The notes beneath the pieces are model-generated. The model was not told the DNA's origin. It worked only from the letters and a program-made list of their open reading frames with translations, and made no database searches. This document shows, in pieces, positions 44,877 to 56,355 of a stretch of 64,000 nucleotides of DNA. Origin of the DNA: Strigamia acuminata (lineage: Eukaryota; Arthropoda; Chilopoda; Geophilomorpha; Linotaeniidae). The stretch's first letter is position 1. The number at the start of each line of letters is the position of its first letter. The stretch is taken from positions 15,810,001 through 15,874,000 of the forward strand of contig OX442316.1 in the NCBI GenBank assembly GCA_949358305.1, written 5' to 3'. Both the position numbers and the translations under genes were made by a program.

Positions 44877-46438
44877 GGGAACCAATTGGACCCTTCCTGC
44901 CCCCAACTGGGCCCATCTGGACATAGTCATATTTTAGGTCCGGACTAGTGACCCACGTATCCGCCGATTCGTACGCTGATTGGCTGTCGCCAATCTAGTG
45001 GTTCTACAGAACTATATAAGTTCCAGTTTCTCACCCACTCACCCCCCTGGCTTGATAACTGAACTCGTATACTGTCTGTAGTTGAATTGTTGTTATCGTT
45101 TGATTTCACTTTCTCTATCGACACATCAGGCCGCCTCAGCTCTCCACAGTTGGTATTCATTACTATATTGTTATTGCTGTTGTAGGGCTATTTCGGGAAG
45201 GCTAACTCCGGTAATAGACATGCGTTCGCATGAAATGGCCCCGTAACGTTAGCTTGCTGTTCTACGGGACAGTTAGACTTCATACGGTGGCTTAATATAA
45301 CGGTCGTATACAGTACGACCTTGCTAAATGAAAGTAGGTCCCTCAGCTAACTGGCCTCAATCCGCTGCAGGATGGCTGTTGTAAACAGCCCGCGCAGGTT
45401 CCCGTCTTTTCTCGATTGGTCCTTCCGCACGTTAAAAGTCGGTAAAGGCCTAATGCACAGGTAACACGCCGGGTTGGTAGCCCGTGAGTAATATCTTCAG
45501 ATGTTGCGATAAATAACTACCTGGATAATGGTAATCCAACAGCAGTGGCCGATTAATATTTTACCCGGTGCTCGATCTGCTGATCCCGTCATCGTAAGGC
45601 ATGCTGGCGGATGGAGGAGTCAAATCCTCCCGCGATGGTTCTCTCGACCGTCGTGACGGTCCCCGCCCCATTGTACCCTCTGGGTTAGTAACCCGCGAAC
45701 GATATATAAAATATATCGTGTTAAACAAATTACTCGGGCATTGGTAATCCTGTATTGGCAATACTTTTTATCCCGGTAAGTCCATAGAAATGTTTACCTG
45801 GTGGTTGGTACCACCGACAGCGAATTAAAGCGTACAAACAAATACTCGGCGCCTGATCACGAGATCTTGTCGTCGTAAGGCATGCTGGCGGATGGAGTCT
45901 CAACAACTCCCGCGACGTTCTCTCAATTGTCGTGACGGTCCCCGCCCAATTAATATTTTTATAACAATTCATTTGTTATATTCCATTAATCACTTTACAT
46001 TTATTCATTTGGAACATGGAATATTCTGCCGAATATTCCTATTTATGCGAAGGACTCTTCGCATCATTAGATACTCGAGCTGCGGACCAAATACGTCTCC
46101 GTAGCGTTATTTGTGACGATGCCGCAAGTCAGCCGTATCCCTTTGGCTTCGCCCGGATCCTCAACCAGTTGATGCCGCCCGTTTACACGCGTCAAGAACC
46201 CAATTATCTTATCAATAATATTTAGCAATAAATATGTTATGTCACACTAATATAATAAGTTATTTCTACTCAGTCATGAATTCACATTTTACACGGACTT
46301 CTGTAAGCTTATCTCGGTTAGGTTGTTGCTACTCCTAGCAACGTCTTGTTTAAACCGATTATTTATCTATCTTAAATGGCTATTAAATCAGCCAAAAGTA
46401 GAATCGTCACAAGTGGAGGTTCTACCGAGATAGGCTGC
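44877..46438 (+). mobile_element. LTR-like element with structured tandem leader
   Basis: The block could start TGTCGAAGG and end GTCACA, followed after two bases by TGGAGGTTCTACCGAGAT. That last sequence has the TGG start of a retroelement primer-binding site. A TATA box (CTATATAAG, about 45013) is near the left side. From about 45430 to 45947 an approximately 280-base unit is present twice; each has CGTAAGGCATGCTGGCGGAT (45593, 45874) and GTCGTGACGGTCCCCGCCC. No gag or pol frame follows, so this would be a solo or non-autonomous element. No second LTR is seen in the window. Confidence 0.45.
46016..46225 (+). CDS. 69-codon frame in the LTR-like element
   Basis: ATG-started frame with balanced codon use, beginning MEYSAEYSYLCEGLFASL and ending EPNYLINNI. 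It directly follows the second structured repeat and lies in the least AT-rich part of this stretch. No domain is recognised. It may be a small element-encoded protein or chance. Confidence 0.3.
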   Translation: MEYSAEYSYLCEGLFASLDTRAADQIRLRSVICDDAASQPYPFGFARILNQLMPPVYTRQEPNYLINNI

Positions 46439-46809
46439 CTAAATTTAAAATAAATTTTGAAGTTTTGTGTGCCTATGATGAATTCGAGTAGTGTAATTTT
46501 GCAGTAAAATTTTTGTGTGTAAAATAAATTTCGAACGAAATTTATATTCGTGTTTAATACATGTTATTCTGTTTTAGAACTTCTCGCAAGAAAATAAGTG
46601 TAATTCACTTTATTCCGATTTTCCGTCGTGGAAATTATGTGTTTTAACAAAACTAATAATTTCTACCGCGTGGTCAGGCCTAAAGGCCCAACCCAGAAAA
46701 TAAGAATCTTACCCGAACTTGTTGAAGTTGACCCCGCCCGGGTAGCGTCATTTTGTCGCCGACAAATCTGACAAAACCACGCGGTCGGGCCTAATTTTGA
46801 AACTTGTCA

Positions 46810-47830
46810 GCACTGTTTAATTAATTTCGATTACCATTCACGCTCAAACGGTTAAACTTTTTATTTTCCTAACTAATTAAGGATAGGAGTAAAAAGGTAT
46901 ATTTTTGCACGGTAGCTGTGATCAGTGAATCACTGTCACTGAGCTAAATGACAAGGTAAAACCAAAACTTGAAGGAAAAAAGAAGAAGAAAAAAAAAAGG
47001 AAATTCCTAAACAGCAGGGGTCAGCAAGTAATTTCAAGTGGGGTCTGAATACTATTGAAAATTTGTATCGAGGTCCAGAAAAAAAAACACTTAAAAACCC
47101 TACTAAAAATCTACGAAAACGGAAAAAACACTTAAAAACCAAATAAACCCCCCAGTAAACACACACAACCCAAAAAATACCAATAAAACCTAAAAAGCAC
47201 GAAAAAAACAGGAAAAACAACACCGAAAAACCAAAGAAACCGAGGGAAAAACGTCGCTAAAAAGTCACCACGGTCCAAGTTTCGACCTTCCGTCTGTTGC
47301 CTACCGCTGCTATACTTCAATTCGAAATGATCTTAACAGAAAGCATCAAGCTCAGCTCTAGATGGAACTCCAAAGACGAAAAAAGTGCGCATGCACAGAC
47401 CACGCAACAAAAACAAAAGAAATCAAAAAAACAGAAGGAAAGTAACCCAATATAAGACCAATCCATCCCTGAATAAAACTAACCCTACTTTTTCATAAAG
47501 TCATTTAGACTACACAGCATTTCAAACAACGTGTTTAAACTTTTTTAAAACACTTGACTCGATCTAGCTTCAAAAATGGTGGCCGATTTGTACGTTTCAG
47601 TCGAAGTGGGCATGCGCACCAACCTTAAAAAATCCCTTACTCGCCCTACCGGGTTATTTTTTACCCCAAACCGAAAATTTTTCAAAAATGTGTGAAAATG
47701 ATTTTATTCTCTGAGTATTTCATGTTTATGACAAAATTTAAGCACGCATGCAGCACGAAATGCCGCTTCAATTTCTCCCCAAGAAACACCAAAATAAAGA
47801 GGGGAAAAACAAAGGGATTTGTAAGTATAA
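46810..47830. repeat. ~1-kb segmental repeat (copy a)
   Basis: Contains gctcaaacggttaaactttt, ggggtctgaatactattgaa, and ccttccgtctgttgcc. It is nearly identical to 52110-53130, so both belong to the duplicated spacer. No coding sequence is recognised. Confidence 0.85.
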
Positions 47831-48411
47831 TCCATTGGTTGTTAGTGTGATTTTGGTTGTTAGTGTGATTTCACCTCCAAATCTTTCAATCATAAGTCAC
47901 AACGTCACGTAATTGATCCTAAAATTTGATTTAAGAAGCTGCTAGCGTTTTCTAAATGACAAAACAGAAGAAACAAAATTCTAGGTAAAATCAATGATCT
48001 AGTAAATATAGTATCCCTGATGATGATCGTAAGATGGCAATAGGAAGTTTGACTAGTTTGGCCTAGCGTTGTTAAATACTTGCTCCGGTAAGTCATCGTC
48101 CATCGACACAATGTGAAGCAGTTACCACGTGTTGTTGCAGCATTCCAACACTGTGCGGACAAATGGCAGCCCAACATGACTACCGGCGTTTACCTATTGT
48201 TGGTATTTTCTTGGATTTGAACAATTCGCCATTTGTCCAAAAAATGACGCCATTTTTGAGTAATTTCGACCAGAGGTGGCGCCCGCAAACACGAGACAAA
48301 ATCCCTCTTATAAAAAAATGTTTCAAAATGACTGTAGAAGCACACATTGTTTATTTTTATTGCTCAATTTTATTGCCACGGGATAATTTTCATTACATCA
48401 ATTAAATTTCA

Positions 48412-49593
48412 TTAAAAGTATGGACATTTCACACGTGCAACAGCATCAAGATCAATTATTTGCTGTAATGTGCACTTGAACTTTAAGCCGTCTCGCGAAA
48501 TAATTGACCTTACAAATCGATGAGTATAAAAAAGGCATTGGCAGACATCGTTAAACGAAGGATTTCCATCGCATGTTCGATTTGACATTTTAAACTCCTC
48601 CAGGTTAAAATCAGCAAAGTTCGCTATCCATCGAGTACCTTTGTGAGCTGTGTAGTCGATATCAGCTTGCACACCGGATACGATCACCCTCAAAGATCCA
48701 GCAAAGTCGGGATAGAAAATTTTTGAACTGTGCTCCACGCAAACGCGAATGTAGTGGAGTATACGTTGGGAAATACGCTTAAAGCGTAACCTATCGTCCA
48801 CATCCACACACTGAACTGCACTGATGACTGAATCCAACGTTCTGTTACAGCCAGAAAGAAATGTGTATTTTTTTAAACCAAATTTAGTGATTTACTTACA
48901 CTGAAACATCAAACGATGTGACATTTGCATTCATTTTAATTTCAAAGTTGTCGAATTGTATCTGCAAAGAATCTCTTCTGGTCGTGGCGTTTATTTTTTT
49001 GGAACAGACACCTTTAGTTACACTCACGTTAAAAGTGGGTGTCAACGTTATGTTATGGTCGAAAACTCTTGTAATGTCAGTTTGTTCTAGAATATAACTG
49101 AATGTAAGACCGGATTTATTATTATTATTACACCTTGTTCGCACCAAATGAAGCCCTAACCTCCAGTTCGCGCCCTGTATCTTGATGCCAAACTCAAACC
49201 GTGCATCACATTCTGCGCCCACATTTAACTTAGCGATTATCAAGCTTATTCTTGTTCAATTTGGCGTCAAGATACTGCCTGGGCACACACTGTACACGTT
49301 TACAGACGGTTTATTTTTTTACTTACTTCTGCTCTTGCAGTATTTCGACGACAGCTGCTAGGCCGTTTTGAACAATTTGGGTACACTTTGAGTTGGGGCT
49401 GCAACCTGTGTCTGCATTTTAAAGAAAGATTTGCAAGATTTGTTCTATTTTTATCGGAAGAAAGTGTCTTACTGCCAAATATGAGTGAATTAGCATAGTC
49501 GAAAATCGTGTCAACTCTATCGAGGACTAGCGGCTCGAACATCGCTGGAGAGGTACTAACGACAAATAGGATAACAACCGAAAATGCCTTCAT
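48412..49593 (-). CDS. secreted cysteine-containing protein, array copy 3 (exon 3 boundary altered)
   Basis: Signal peptide MKAFSVVILFVVSTSPAMF. Exons 49593-49473, 49411-49327, then exon 3, then 48841-48412. Exon 3 carries 13 extra bases relative to copies 1 and 2 near 49215. With the acceptor used by those copies (49278) a TAA follows quickly. An alternative acceptor directly before 49244 keeps the frame open (exon 49244-48900, LIIAKLNVGAECDARFEFG) and gives 326 residues, but it lacks a pyrimidine tract. The rest is intact: VFDHNITLTPTFNVS, VCSKKINATTRRDSL, AVQCVDVDDR, CDGNPSFNDVCQCLF, VKCPYF. Its TATA box is mutated (TACAAAAA near 49765). It is either a diverged gene or a young pseudogene. 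Confidence 0.5.
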
Positions 49594-50106
49594 CGTGAAA
49601 TCTAAAGGCAATTTGAGTCATTCAAATTTTGTGGTTAAAACGAAATAACTTGCTGGTTCACTATGTTCTAGTCAGGCACATTCGTCGTACTTACAATTTG
49701 TTGGTATTCGCAGTAGTGTCAGTAATCAGCTCTTGCACTGAATTTGAAAAACTCAAACGTTTTTTTGTACGCACAAAACTCAATTAAAAATGTCCACGTT
49801 ACAGGACACAGGTTGCACACATCCTGACAATAAAAGCACATCTTTTATCAAAATTGTTATGGCCCTAAGTGAGTTTATTTAATAGCGTGTTTACTTGCAG
49901 TGGTGCATTGTAATATGGGCACACGGGGCATAAGCCAAAAGCCCCAGATTTCCAGTAGAACCATTTTCAGTTGATCAGTTTACAAAAAATTAAAATTAAA
50001 ATTAAATAGTTTAGTTTTTCGTTCTGAGAAATAGTTATTATTGTTCTCTTTCAAAATTGAAATCGGACTATAAGGAGTAGTTAAACATCTGGTACGTACT
50101 ACCATG

Positions 50107-50372
50107 TGGTAATAAAAATTGTTTTTCAAAGTAAATTACCTTCGTTGGTTCGATTTAGTTACATCATCATTTTCAATTTTTCTGTTCGATTGGGTAAGCA
50201 CATTTTCTAAACTAATACAGCAAAACGAGTGCAGTGATCAGTGTTGGATCACAAGAAGCGCAAAGCATCAAAAAGAATTATTCTTCCTATCACTAAAATT
50301 TTTTTTTAGAAATTTTCCAAAAAACATTCCAAACTTTTCTCACTTGAATTTCCGATTGTCAAACTCCCCCGG
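50107..50372. repeat. ~270-bp dispersed segment of the array (copy c)
   Basis: Near copy of 39340-39622 with a deletion of the gcgcgcttaagacatcggta part. It is followed by a stretch shared with 39622-39780. Confidence 0.85.
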
Positions 50373-51230
50373 CTGAACCTTTCTTCGAATGAAAATAAAG
50401 CAGTCAGTCCTTATGCTTGCATGCAACTTTGCATATTATTAAGACATGATATATTTAACGGAAAAAATAATCTCCCTTTTCCAGCAACTTCAAAATAAAA
50501 CAACAAAACAAAAAAAAATCCAAAAATACTAAAATAATAATTAAATGAATAAGTAAAAACCTTCTGTTTAATTCCCATTCAACTATCTCAAAAGCACAAA
50601 CTTCTTCTTCAATAAACTTATCTGCACCTCCTCCACCAACCAAAATGAGGAAAACAATTGACAACATCTCAGCAGGGAATTCCCAACACAACATTTCTTT
50701 CTTTCTATCTTCATTTGTCGGAAAAGATTTTATCCTATCCCCCCCCCCTCTCCCATACCCCCAATCCCAATTACTCCCAATTATGAAAACGTGTTTTGAA
50801 ACAAAAATTTTACTTTTATTCGCTTATTTATTTATTATTTATTAATTAATTAATTTATTAATTAATTTATTAATTAATTATTAATTATTTTATTTTTATT
50901 ATTAACATCAAACAACTTTTTGCTTCGGTGCTTGTTTGAAATAATTTTTATAAAACAAATGACTAAACAAAAGCCAAAAGGAGGCATATATCAACAAAGA
51001 CATTTTTATATTCCAAACGCTCGTATCACAATGGCGGCCGCTAACTATCCCCTAGTGAAGTGTTCGAACTCCATCTTCTTGTCATGACATTTCATGATGC
51101 GTACGTTCTCGCCATGCTCTCGCACGCGCTCGCTGCGCCAACTGTAATTATGCTAATAAACCAGTACGTTAATTTTTACCAACATGCATGGCTGTGTCTT
51201 AACCATCTCCCATCTACATCAAAATCCATC

Positions 51231-51505
51231 TTAATCATCGCGCATGAAGAACACATTACCCTGTATGCCTGCCAGTTGGCTAACAGTCCGCCGGGCAGTT
51301 CCCAGCCGACTTAACGCTGCCTGAATCCAATTCCGAACGGTTAAAATGGCGCGTAATTCGAAAGCGTGGCGCCATCGCATCCAGCGTTGGCCGAGGTAAA
51401 TGAGGAGCAAATAGACGGTAACGAACACGAAGGACAGGATCCAATATGACCGAAACCATATTGTCCAAACTTCGTACTCTACACTTTTCTCGAACGAGAA
51501 AACAT
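51231..51505 (-). pseudogene. fragment of an ELOVL6-type fatty acid elongase
   Basis: The minus strand encodes FSFEKSVEYEVWTIWFRSYW, then ILSFVFVTVYLLLIYLGQRW, then MRWRHAFELRAILTVRNWIQ. This follows the N-terminal pattern of ELOVL6 elongases (FEK, W, SF..VY..LI..GQR.M..R..FELR). The frame then degenerates (GIQGNVFFMRDD stop). The histidine box and later membrane helices are not found nearby, and no start codon is in frame. It looks like a truncated copy inserted in the duplicated region. Confidence 0.55.
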
Positions 51506-52109
51506 TTTATTTTGCTTGTTAAACTGAAATAGAATGAAAACGAGCAACTCTTCCATTTATGTGCGTATGGTTCTGAATGTGAATATAACTTTAAAAAATC
51601 CTGTCTCCCATCTGTCGCCTGTGTTGAAAAAGAAAACATGACGTCGTTTCACTTGTGTAGACTTTTTGGTCCAATCATTATTAACATGACTGCGCCAATA
51701 GACTATCACATTCACTCCTCAAAAGACGACATCATTTCTCCTTAAATCACTTACAGAAGTAAATTCTGGATTGAAATTTTGTCTTGGATAGTAAAATTTT
51801 ACAATTTGTGTTCGCTGCTCGGTTGTGGATTTTTCCATAACTAATTTCCCAAGTGTTTTTACAAAATGGCTAAAGAAAAATAAAAATAAAAGAATTACAA
51901 CAACAAAAAATCATTAAAACTTCAATCCAGTTCGTGACTTTGGCCCACCCTGTACAACCATTTATTGGGAAATACATTTGACTTGACATCTTGACGCTTG
52001 AGTTTATACAAGGAAAAAACATTTCAAACACTTCACATTTCCCATTTTCCCAATTTGCTTGAAATACAATATTCTTTTTTTCTAATGCAAAACATGCAAC
52101 TTGACAGCT

Positions 52110-53130
52110 CTGTTTAATTAATTTCGATTACCATTCACGCTCAAACGGTTAAACTTTTTATTTTCCTAACTAATTAAGGATAAGAGTAAAAAGGTATATT
52201 TTTGCACGGTAGCTGTGATCAGGGAATCACTGTCACTGAGCTAAATGACAAGATAAAACCAAAACTTGAAGAAAAAAAGAAGAAGAAAAAAAAGGAAATT
52301 CCTAAACAGCAGGGGTAGCAAGTAATTTTAAGTGGGGTCTGAATACCATTGAAAATTTTTATCGAGGTCCAGAAAAAAACACTTAAAAACCCTACTAAAA
52401 ATCTACGAAAACGGAAAAAACACTTAAAAACCAAATAAACCCCCCCATAAACATACACAACCCAAAAAATACCAATAAAACCTAAAAAGCACAAAAAAAA
52501 ACAGGAAAAGCAAGAAAAAAAAACACCGAAAAACCAAAGAAACCGAGGGAAAAACCTCGCTAAAACGTCACCGCAGTCCAAGTTTCGACCTTCCGCCTGT
52601 TGCCGACCGCTGCTATAGAGTAACTTCAATTCGAAATGATCTTAACAGAAAGCATCAAAGCCAGGCTTAGCTCAGCTCTAGATGGAACTCCAAAGACGAA
52701 TAAAGTGCGCATGCACAGACCACGCAACAAAAACAAAAGAAATCAAAAAAAGAGAAGGAATTAAGACCAATCCATCCCTGAATAAAACTAACCCTACTTT
52801 TTCATAAAGTCATTTAGACTACACAGCATTTCAAACAACATGTTTAAACTTTTTTCAAACACTTGTCTCGATCTAGCTTCAAAAATGGTGGCCGATTTCA
52901 GTCGAAGTGGGCATGCGCACCAACCTTAAAAAATCCCTTACTCACCCTACCGAGTTATTTTTTACCCCAAACCGAAAATTTTTCCAAAAATGTGTGAAAA
53001 TGATTTTATTCTCTGAGTATTTTATGTTTATGACGAAATTTAAGCACGCGTGCATCACGAAATGCCGCTTCAATTTCTTCCCAAGAAACACCAAAATAAA
53101 GATGGGAAAAAGAAAGGGATTTGTAAGTAT
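52110..53130. repeat. ~1-kb segmental repeat (copy b)
   Basis: Near-identical to 46810-47830, same orientation. Together with the flanking pieces it shows that the spacers of copies 2-3 and 3-4 derive from one duplicated block. Confidence 0.85.
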
Positions 53131-53859
53131 AATCCATTGGTTGTTAGTGTGATTTCACCTCCAAATCCTTTAATTATAAGTCACAATGTCAAGTAATTGA
53201 TCCTACAATTTAATTTAAGAAGCTGCTAGCGTTTTATAAATGACAAAACACAAGAAACAAAATTCTAGATAAAATCAATGATCTGGTAAATATAGTATCA
53301 CTGATGATGATCGTAAGATCGTAAGATGGTATTGTAATGTGAGATACTATGATGACAGTTTTGTAACAGCGCCACCTGGTGCTCAGCGACTTTAGCGTTA
53401 AATAATATTGTAACGAGACTTCCGTAGTAACCTTTATACGGTATGGTTTCGTTTTGTGTCTCTCCTCAACAATCCTTCACAATCAATCAATTCACATCAG
53501 ATGGCAATAGAAAGTTTGACTAGTTTGGCCAAGCGTTGTTAAATACTTGCTCCGGTAAGTCATCGTCACAATGTGAAGCAGTTACCACCTGTAGTTGCAG
53601 CCTTCCAACATTCTGCGGACAAATGGCAGCCCAACATGACTACCGGCGTTTACCCATTGTTGGCATTTTCTTGGATTTGAACAATTCGCCATTTGTCCAA
53701 AAAATGACGTCACTTTCGAGTAATTTCGAGTAATTTTGCCCGCAAACACAAGACAAAATCCCTCTTATAACAAAATGACTGTAGAAGCACACATTGTTTA
53801 TTTTGAAATGCTCAATTTTATTGCCACGGGATAATTTTCATTACATCAATTAAATTTCA

Positions 53860-55038
53860 TTAAAAGTATGGACATTTCACAATTCCAACAGCAGCAAGAT
53901 CAATTATTTGCTGTAATGTGCACTTGAAGTTTAAGTCGTCTTGCTCAATAATTGACTCTACAAATGTCTCAGTTTTAAAAATACATTGGCAGACATTTTT
54001 AAACAAAGAACTTCCACCGCATGTTAGATTTGATATTTTAAGCTCATCCAGGTTTAAATCAGCAAAGTTCGCTATCCATCGAGTACCTTCGTGAGCTGTG
54101 TAGTCGATATTAGCTCGCACACCGGATACGCTTACGCTGAAAGATCCAGCTAAGTCAGCATTCATTGGAAGACCGCGCATGCATCCGGGAATGGACTGGA
54201 GCAAATCTGGGGAAATAACCGTCGAGACTACGTCCGAAATGGCTGGCACACCGTCCAAACACTGAACTGCAGCGGTGACTACGTTCAACCTTCTGTTACA
54301 GCCAGAATAATAAAATGATTATATTTTTAAACCAAATTAAGTGATTTACTTACTTAGGAACATTCAACGACGATGTTACGAGGGTTGCGAAATTTATATT
54401 CATTTTAATTTCAAAGTTGTCGAATTTTATCTGTAAAGAATCTCTTCTGGTCGTGGCGTTTATTTTTTTGGAACAGACAGCTTTAGTTAGACCCATCTTA
54501 AAAGTGGGTGTCAACGTTATGTTATGGTCGAAAACTCATACCAAGCTATCTTGAGTATAACTGGATATAAGACCGGATTTATTATTACACCTTGTTCGCC
54601 CCAAATAAAGCCCTAACCTCCAGTTCGCGCACTGTATCTTGATGCCAAACTCAAACTGTGCATCAGATTCTGCGCCTACATTTAACATCGCGATTATCAA
54701 GCTTATTCTTGTTCAATTTAGCATTAAGATACTGCCTGGGCACACACTGTACACGTGTACAGTCGGTTAATTTTTTTACTTACTTCTGCTCTTGCAGTAT
54801 TTCGACGACAACTGCTAGGCCTTTTTCAACAAATTCGGTACAGGTTGGGTTGAGTCTGCAACCTCTGTCTGCATTTTAAAGAAAGATTTGCAAGATTTGT
54901 TCTATTTTGATCGGAAGAAAGTGTCTTACTGCCCGAGTTAGCTACCTCCCTTATGATATCAAACAAAATCGAGCCGGAGCCGGCCATCGCTGGAGAGATA
55001 CTAACGACAAATAGGATAACAACCGAAAACGTCTTCAT
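53860..55038 (-). pseudogene. secreted cysteine-containing protein, array copy 4 (nonsense codon)
   Basis: All four exons are recognisable (55038-54930, 54868-54784, about 54735 or 54701 to 54354, 54292-53860), with signal peptide MKTFSVVILFVVSISPAMAG. Exon 3 has the same 13-base insertion as copy 3. In the continuing frame GTA-TGA at 54538-54536 stops translation where copy 1 has GTA-GGA (LVGVFDHN). The last exon is still open and very close to that of copy 1 (GVRANIDYTAHEGTRWIANF). The promoter is intact. A recent loss of function is the simplest reading. Confidence 0.7.
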
Positions 55039-55139
55039 CGTGAAATCTAAAGGCAATTCGAGCCATTCAAATTTTGTGGTTAAAACGAAATGACTTGCTG
55101 GTTCACTGTGTTCTAGTCAGGCATATTCGTCATACTTAC

Positions 55140-55214
55140 AATTTGCTGGTATTCGCAGTAGTGTCAGTAGTCAGCTCTTGCACTGAATTTGAAAAACTCC
55201 AACGCTTATTTATA
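55140..55214 (-). promoter_or_regulatory. TATA/Inr core promoter and 5' exon, copy 4
   Basis: TATAAATAA at 55214-55206, TTCAGTGC at about 55187-55180 and the same 5' exon donor as in copies 1 and 2. The promoter is kept although the coding sequence has a stop. Confidence 0.7.
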
Positions 55215-55542
55215 CGCACAAAATTCAATTAAAAATGTCCACGTTACAGGACACAGGTTGCACATATCCTGACAATTAAAGCACTTCTTTTGTCAAAATT
55301 GTTATTTCCCTAAGCGGGTTTATTTAATGGCTTGTTTACTTGCAGTGGTGCATTGTAATATGGGCACACGGGGCACAAGCCAAAGGCCCCAAAATTCCAG
55401 TGGAACCACTTTCAGTTGATCAGTTTACAAAAATTAAAATTAAAATTAAAATTAAATAGTTTATTTTTTCGTTCTGTAAGTTATTATTGTTCTCTTTCAA
55501 AATTGAAATTGGACTATAAGGAAGTAGTTAAACATGTGGTAT

Positions 55543-56005
55543 ACAGGGTGTCCTGCCGAACACCTACCAGGTGAATTATTTCACAATCACGTTAATTCAA
55601 AAATACTTTTGATTATGAATTAAAGTAAATGACCTGTGATGAATTCAATGAAACATGTTAAATTGATGTGACAATGTTGCATCACTGTTTTGCAACTCGT
55701 AACTTTTAAACCAACAATGCTACGCAAAAAATGTCAATTGCAAAGTTGTAGAGCGCCATCTAATTAGTCTAGAACTGTTCTTAAAAAAATTATCTCTTTC
55801 TGAAAAGTTTTGAGAAAAAAAGGTTTGAAATGTTAGTCTACTCAGCTTTGTAACTCAGCTTTGTAACCTAAAACTATTGAGGCAACCTAGCTAATCCTCA
55901 ATTAGGACACTTTATTGTGTCATACTTGTAAGTGGATAAAAGGAAACACAAAAGAAAGGAAATAATTTATTTTGGAAATACATTCTACATGATAGTTTTA
56001 GGTTA
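55543..56005. mobile_element. truncated fold-back element
   Basis: Starts ACAGGGTGTCCTGCCGAACA and follows the element at 42675 through tgatagttttaggttacaa. It ends abruptly at a ZSWIM2 exon 1 fragment, marking a rearrangement breakpoint. Confidence 0.75.
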
Positions 56006-56008
56006 CAA

Positions 56009-56355
56009 GCGCTTTTCAGAAGGAGAGGGATTTGTGCCGCCATATTTGTTGGGTGATTTTGAAGCGGTTTAAGATTCCAAAAGATGACCCAAGTGTTATT
56101 TAATTACACCCGGTTCTGTTTTTACACGCTGGATGTGTTCCATTGAAAATAAACGTGTTTTGTGATACAAAGATACAAAAACAAATTCTTAAAACTTGTA
56201 TCGTTTTAAAAATCTTTTAAAAAAATCTTTTAAAAACCGTAAAAACCGAAACTTTGAACGTGCAAATATTTGTCAGCAGATTTCGCCCCGATCGGAAATA
56301 AATTGCAATAAAAACGACGTTAAACTAAAATTAAAATTTTAATTAATTAATTAAA
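56009..56355 (+). pseudogene. ZSWIM2 exon 1 fragment, shared spacer and ZSWIM2 3' end
   Basis: 56009-56105 matches the end of ZSWIM2 exon 1 (30171-30262). 56105-56270 matches the spacer behind the fragment at 35811. 56275-56310 matches the last codons of ZSWIM2 (32325-32372, cagatttcgcc/ccgatcggaaataaattgca). The chitinase gene follows directly on the other strand. Confidence 0.8.

Noticed and set aside
51060-51314. Plus-strand 84-codon frame
   Set aside because: Its right part is antisense to the ELOVL-like fragment and its left part shows no homology.
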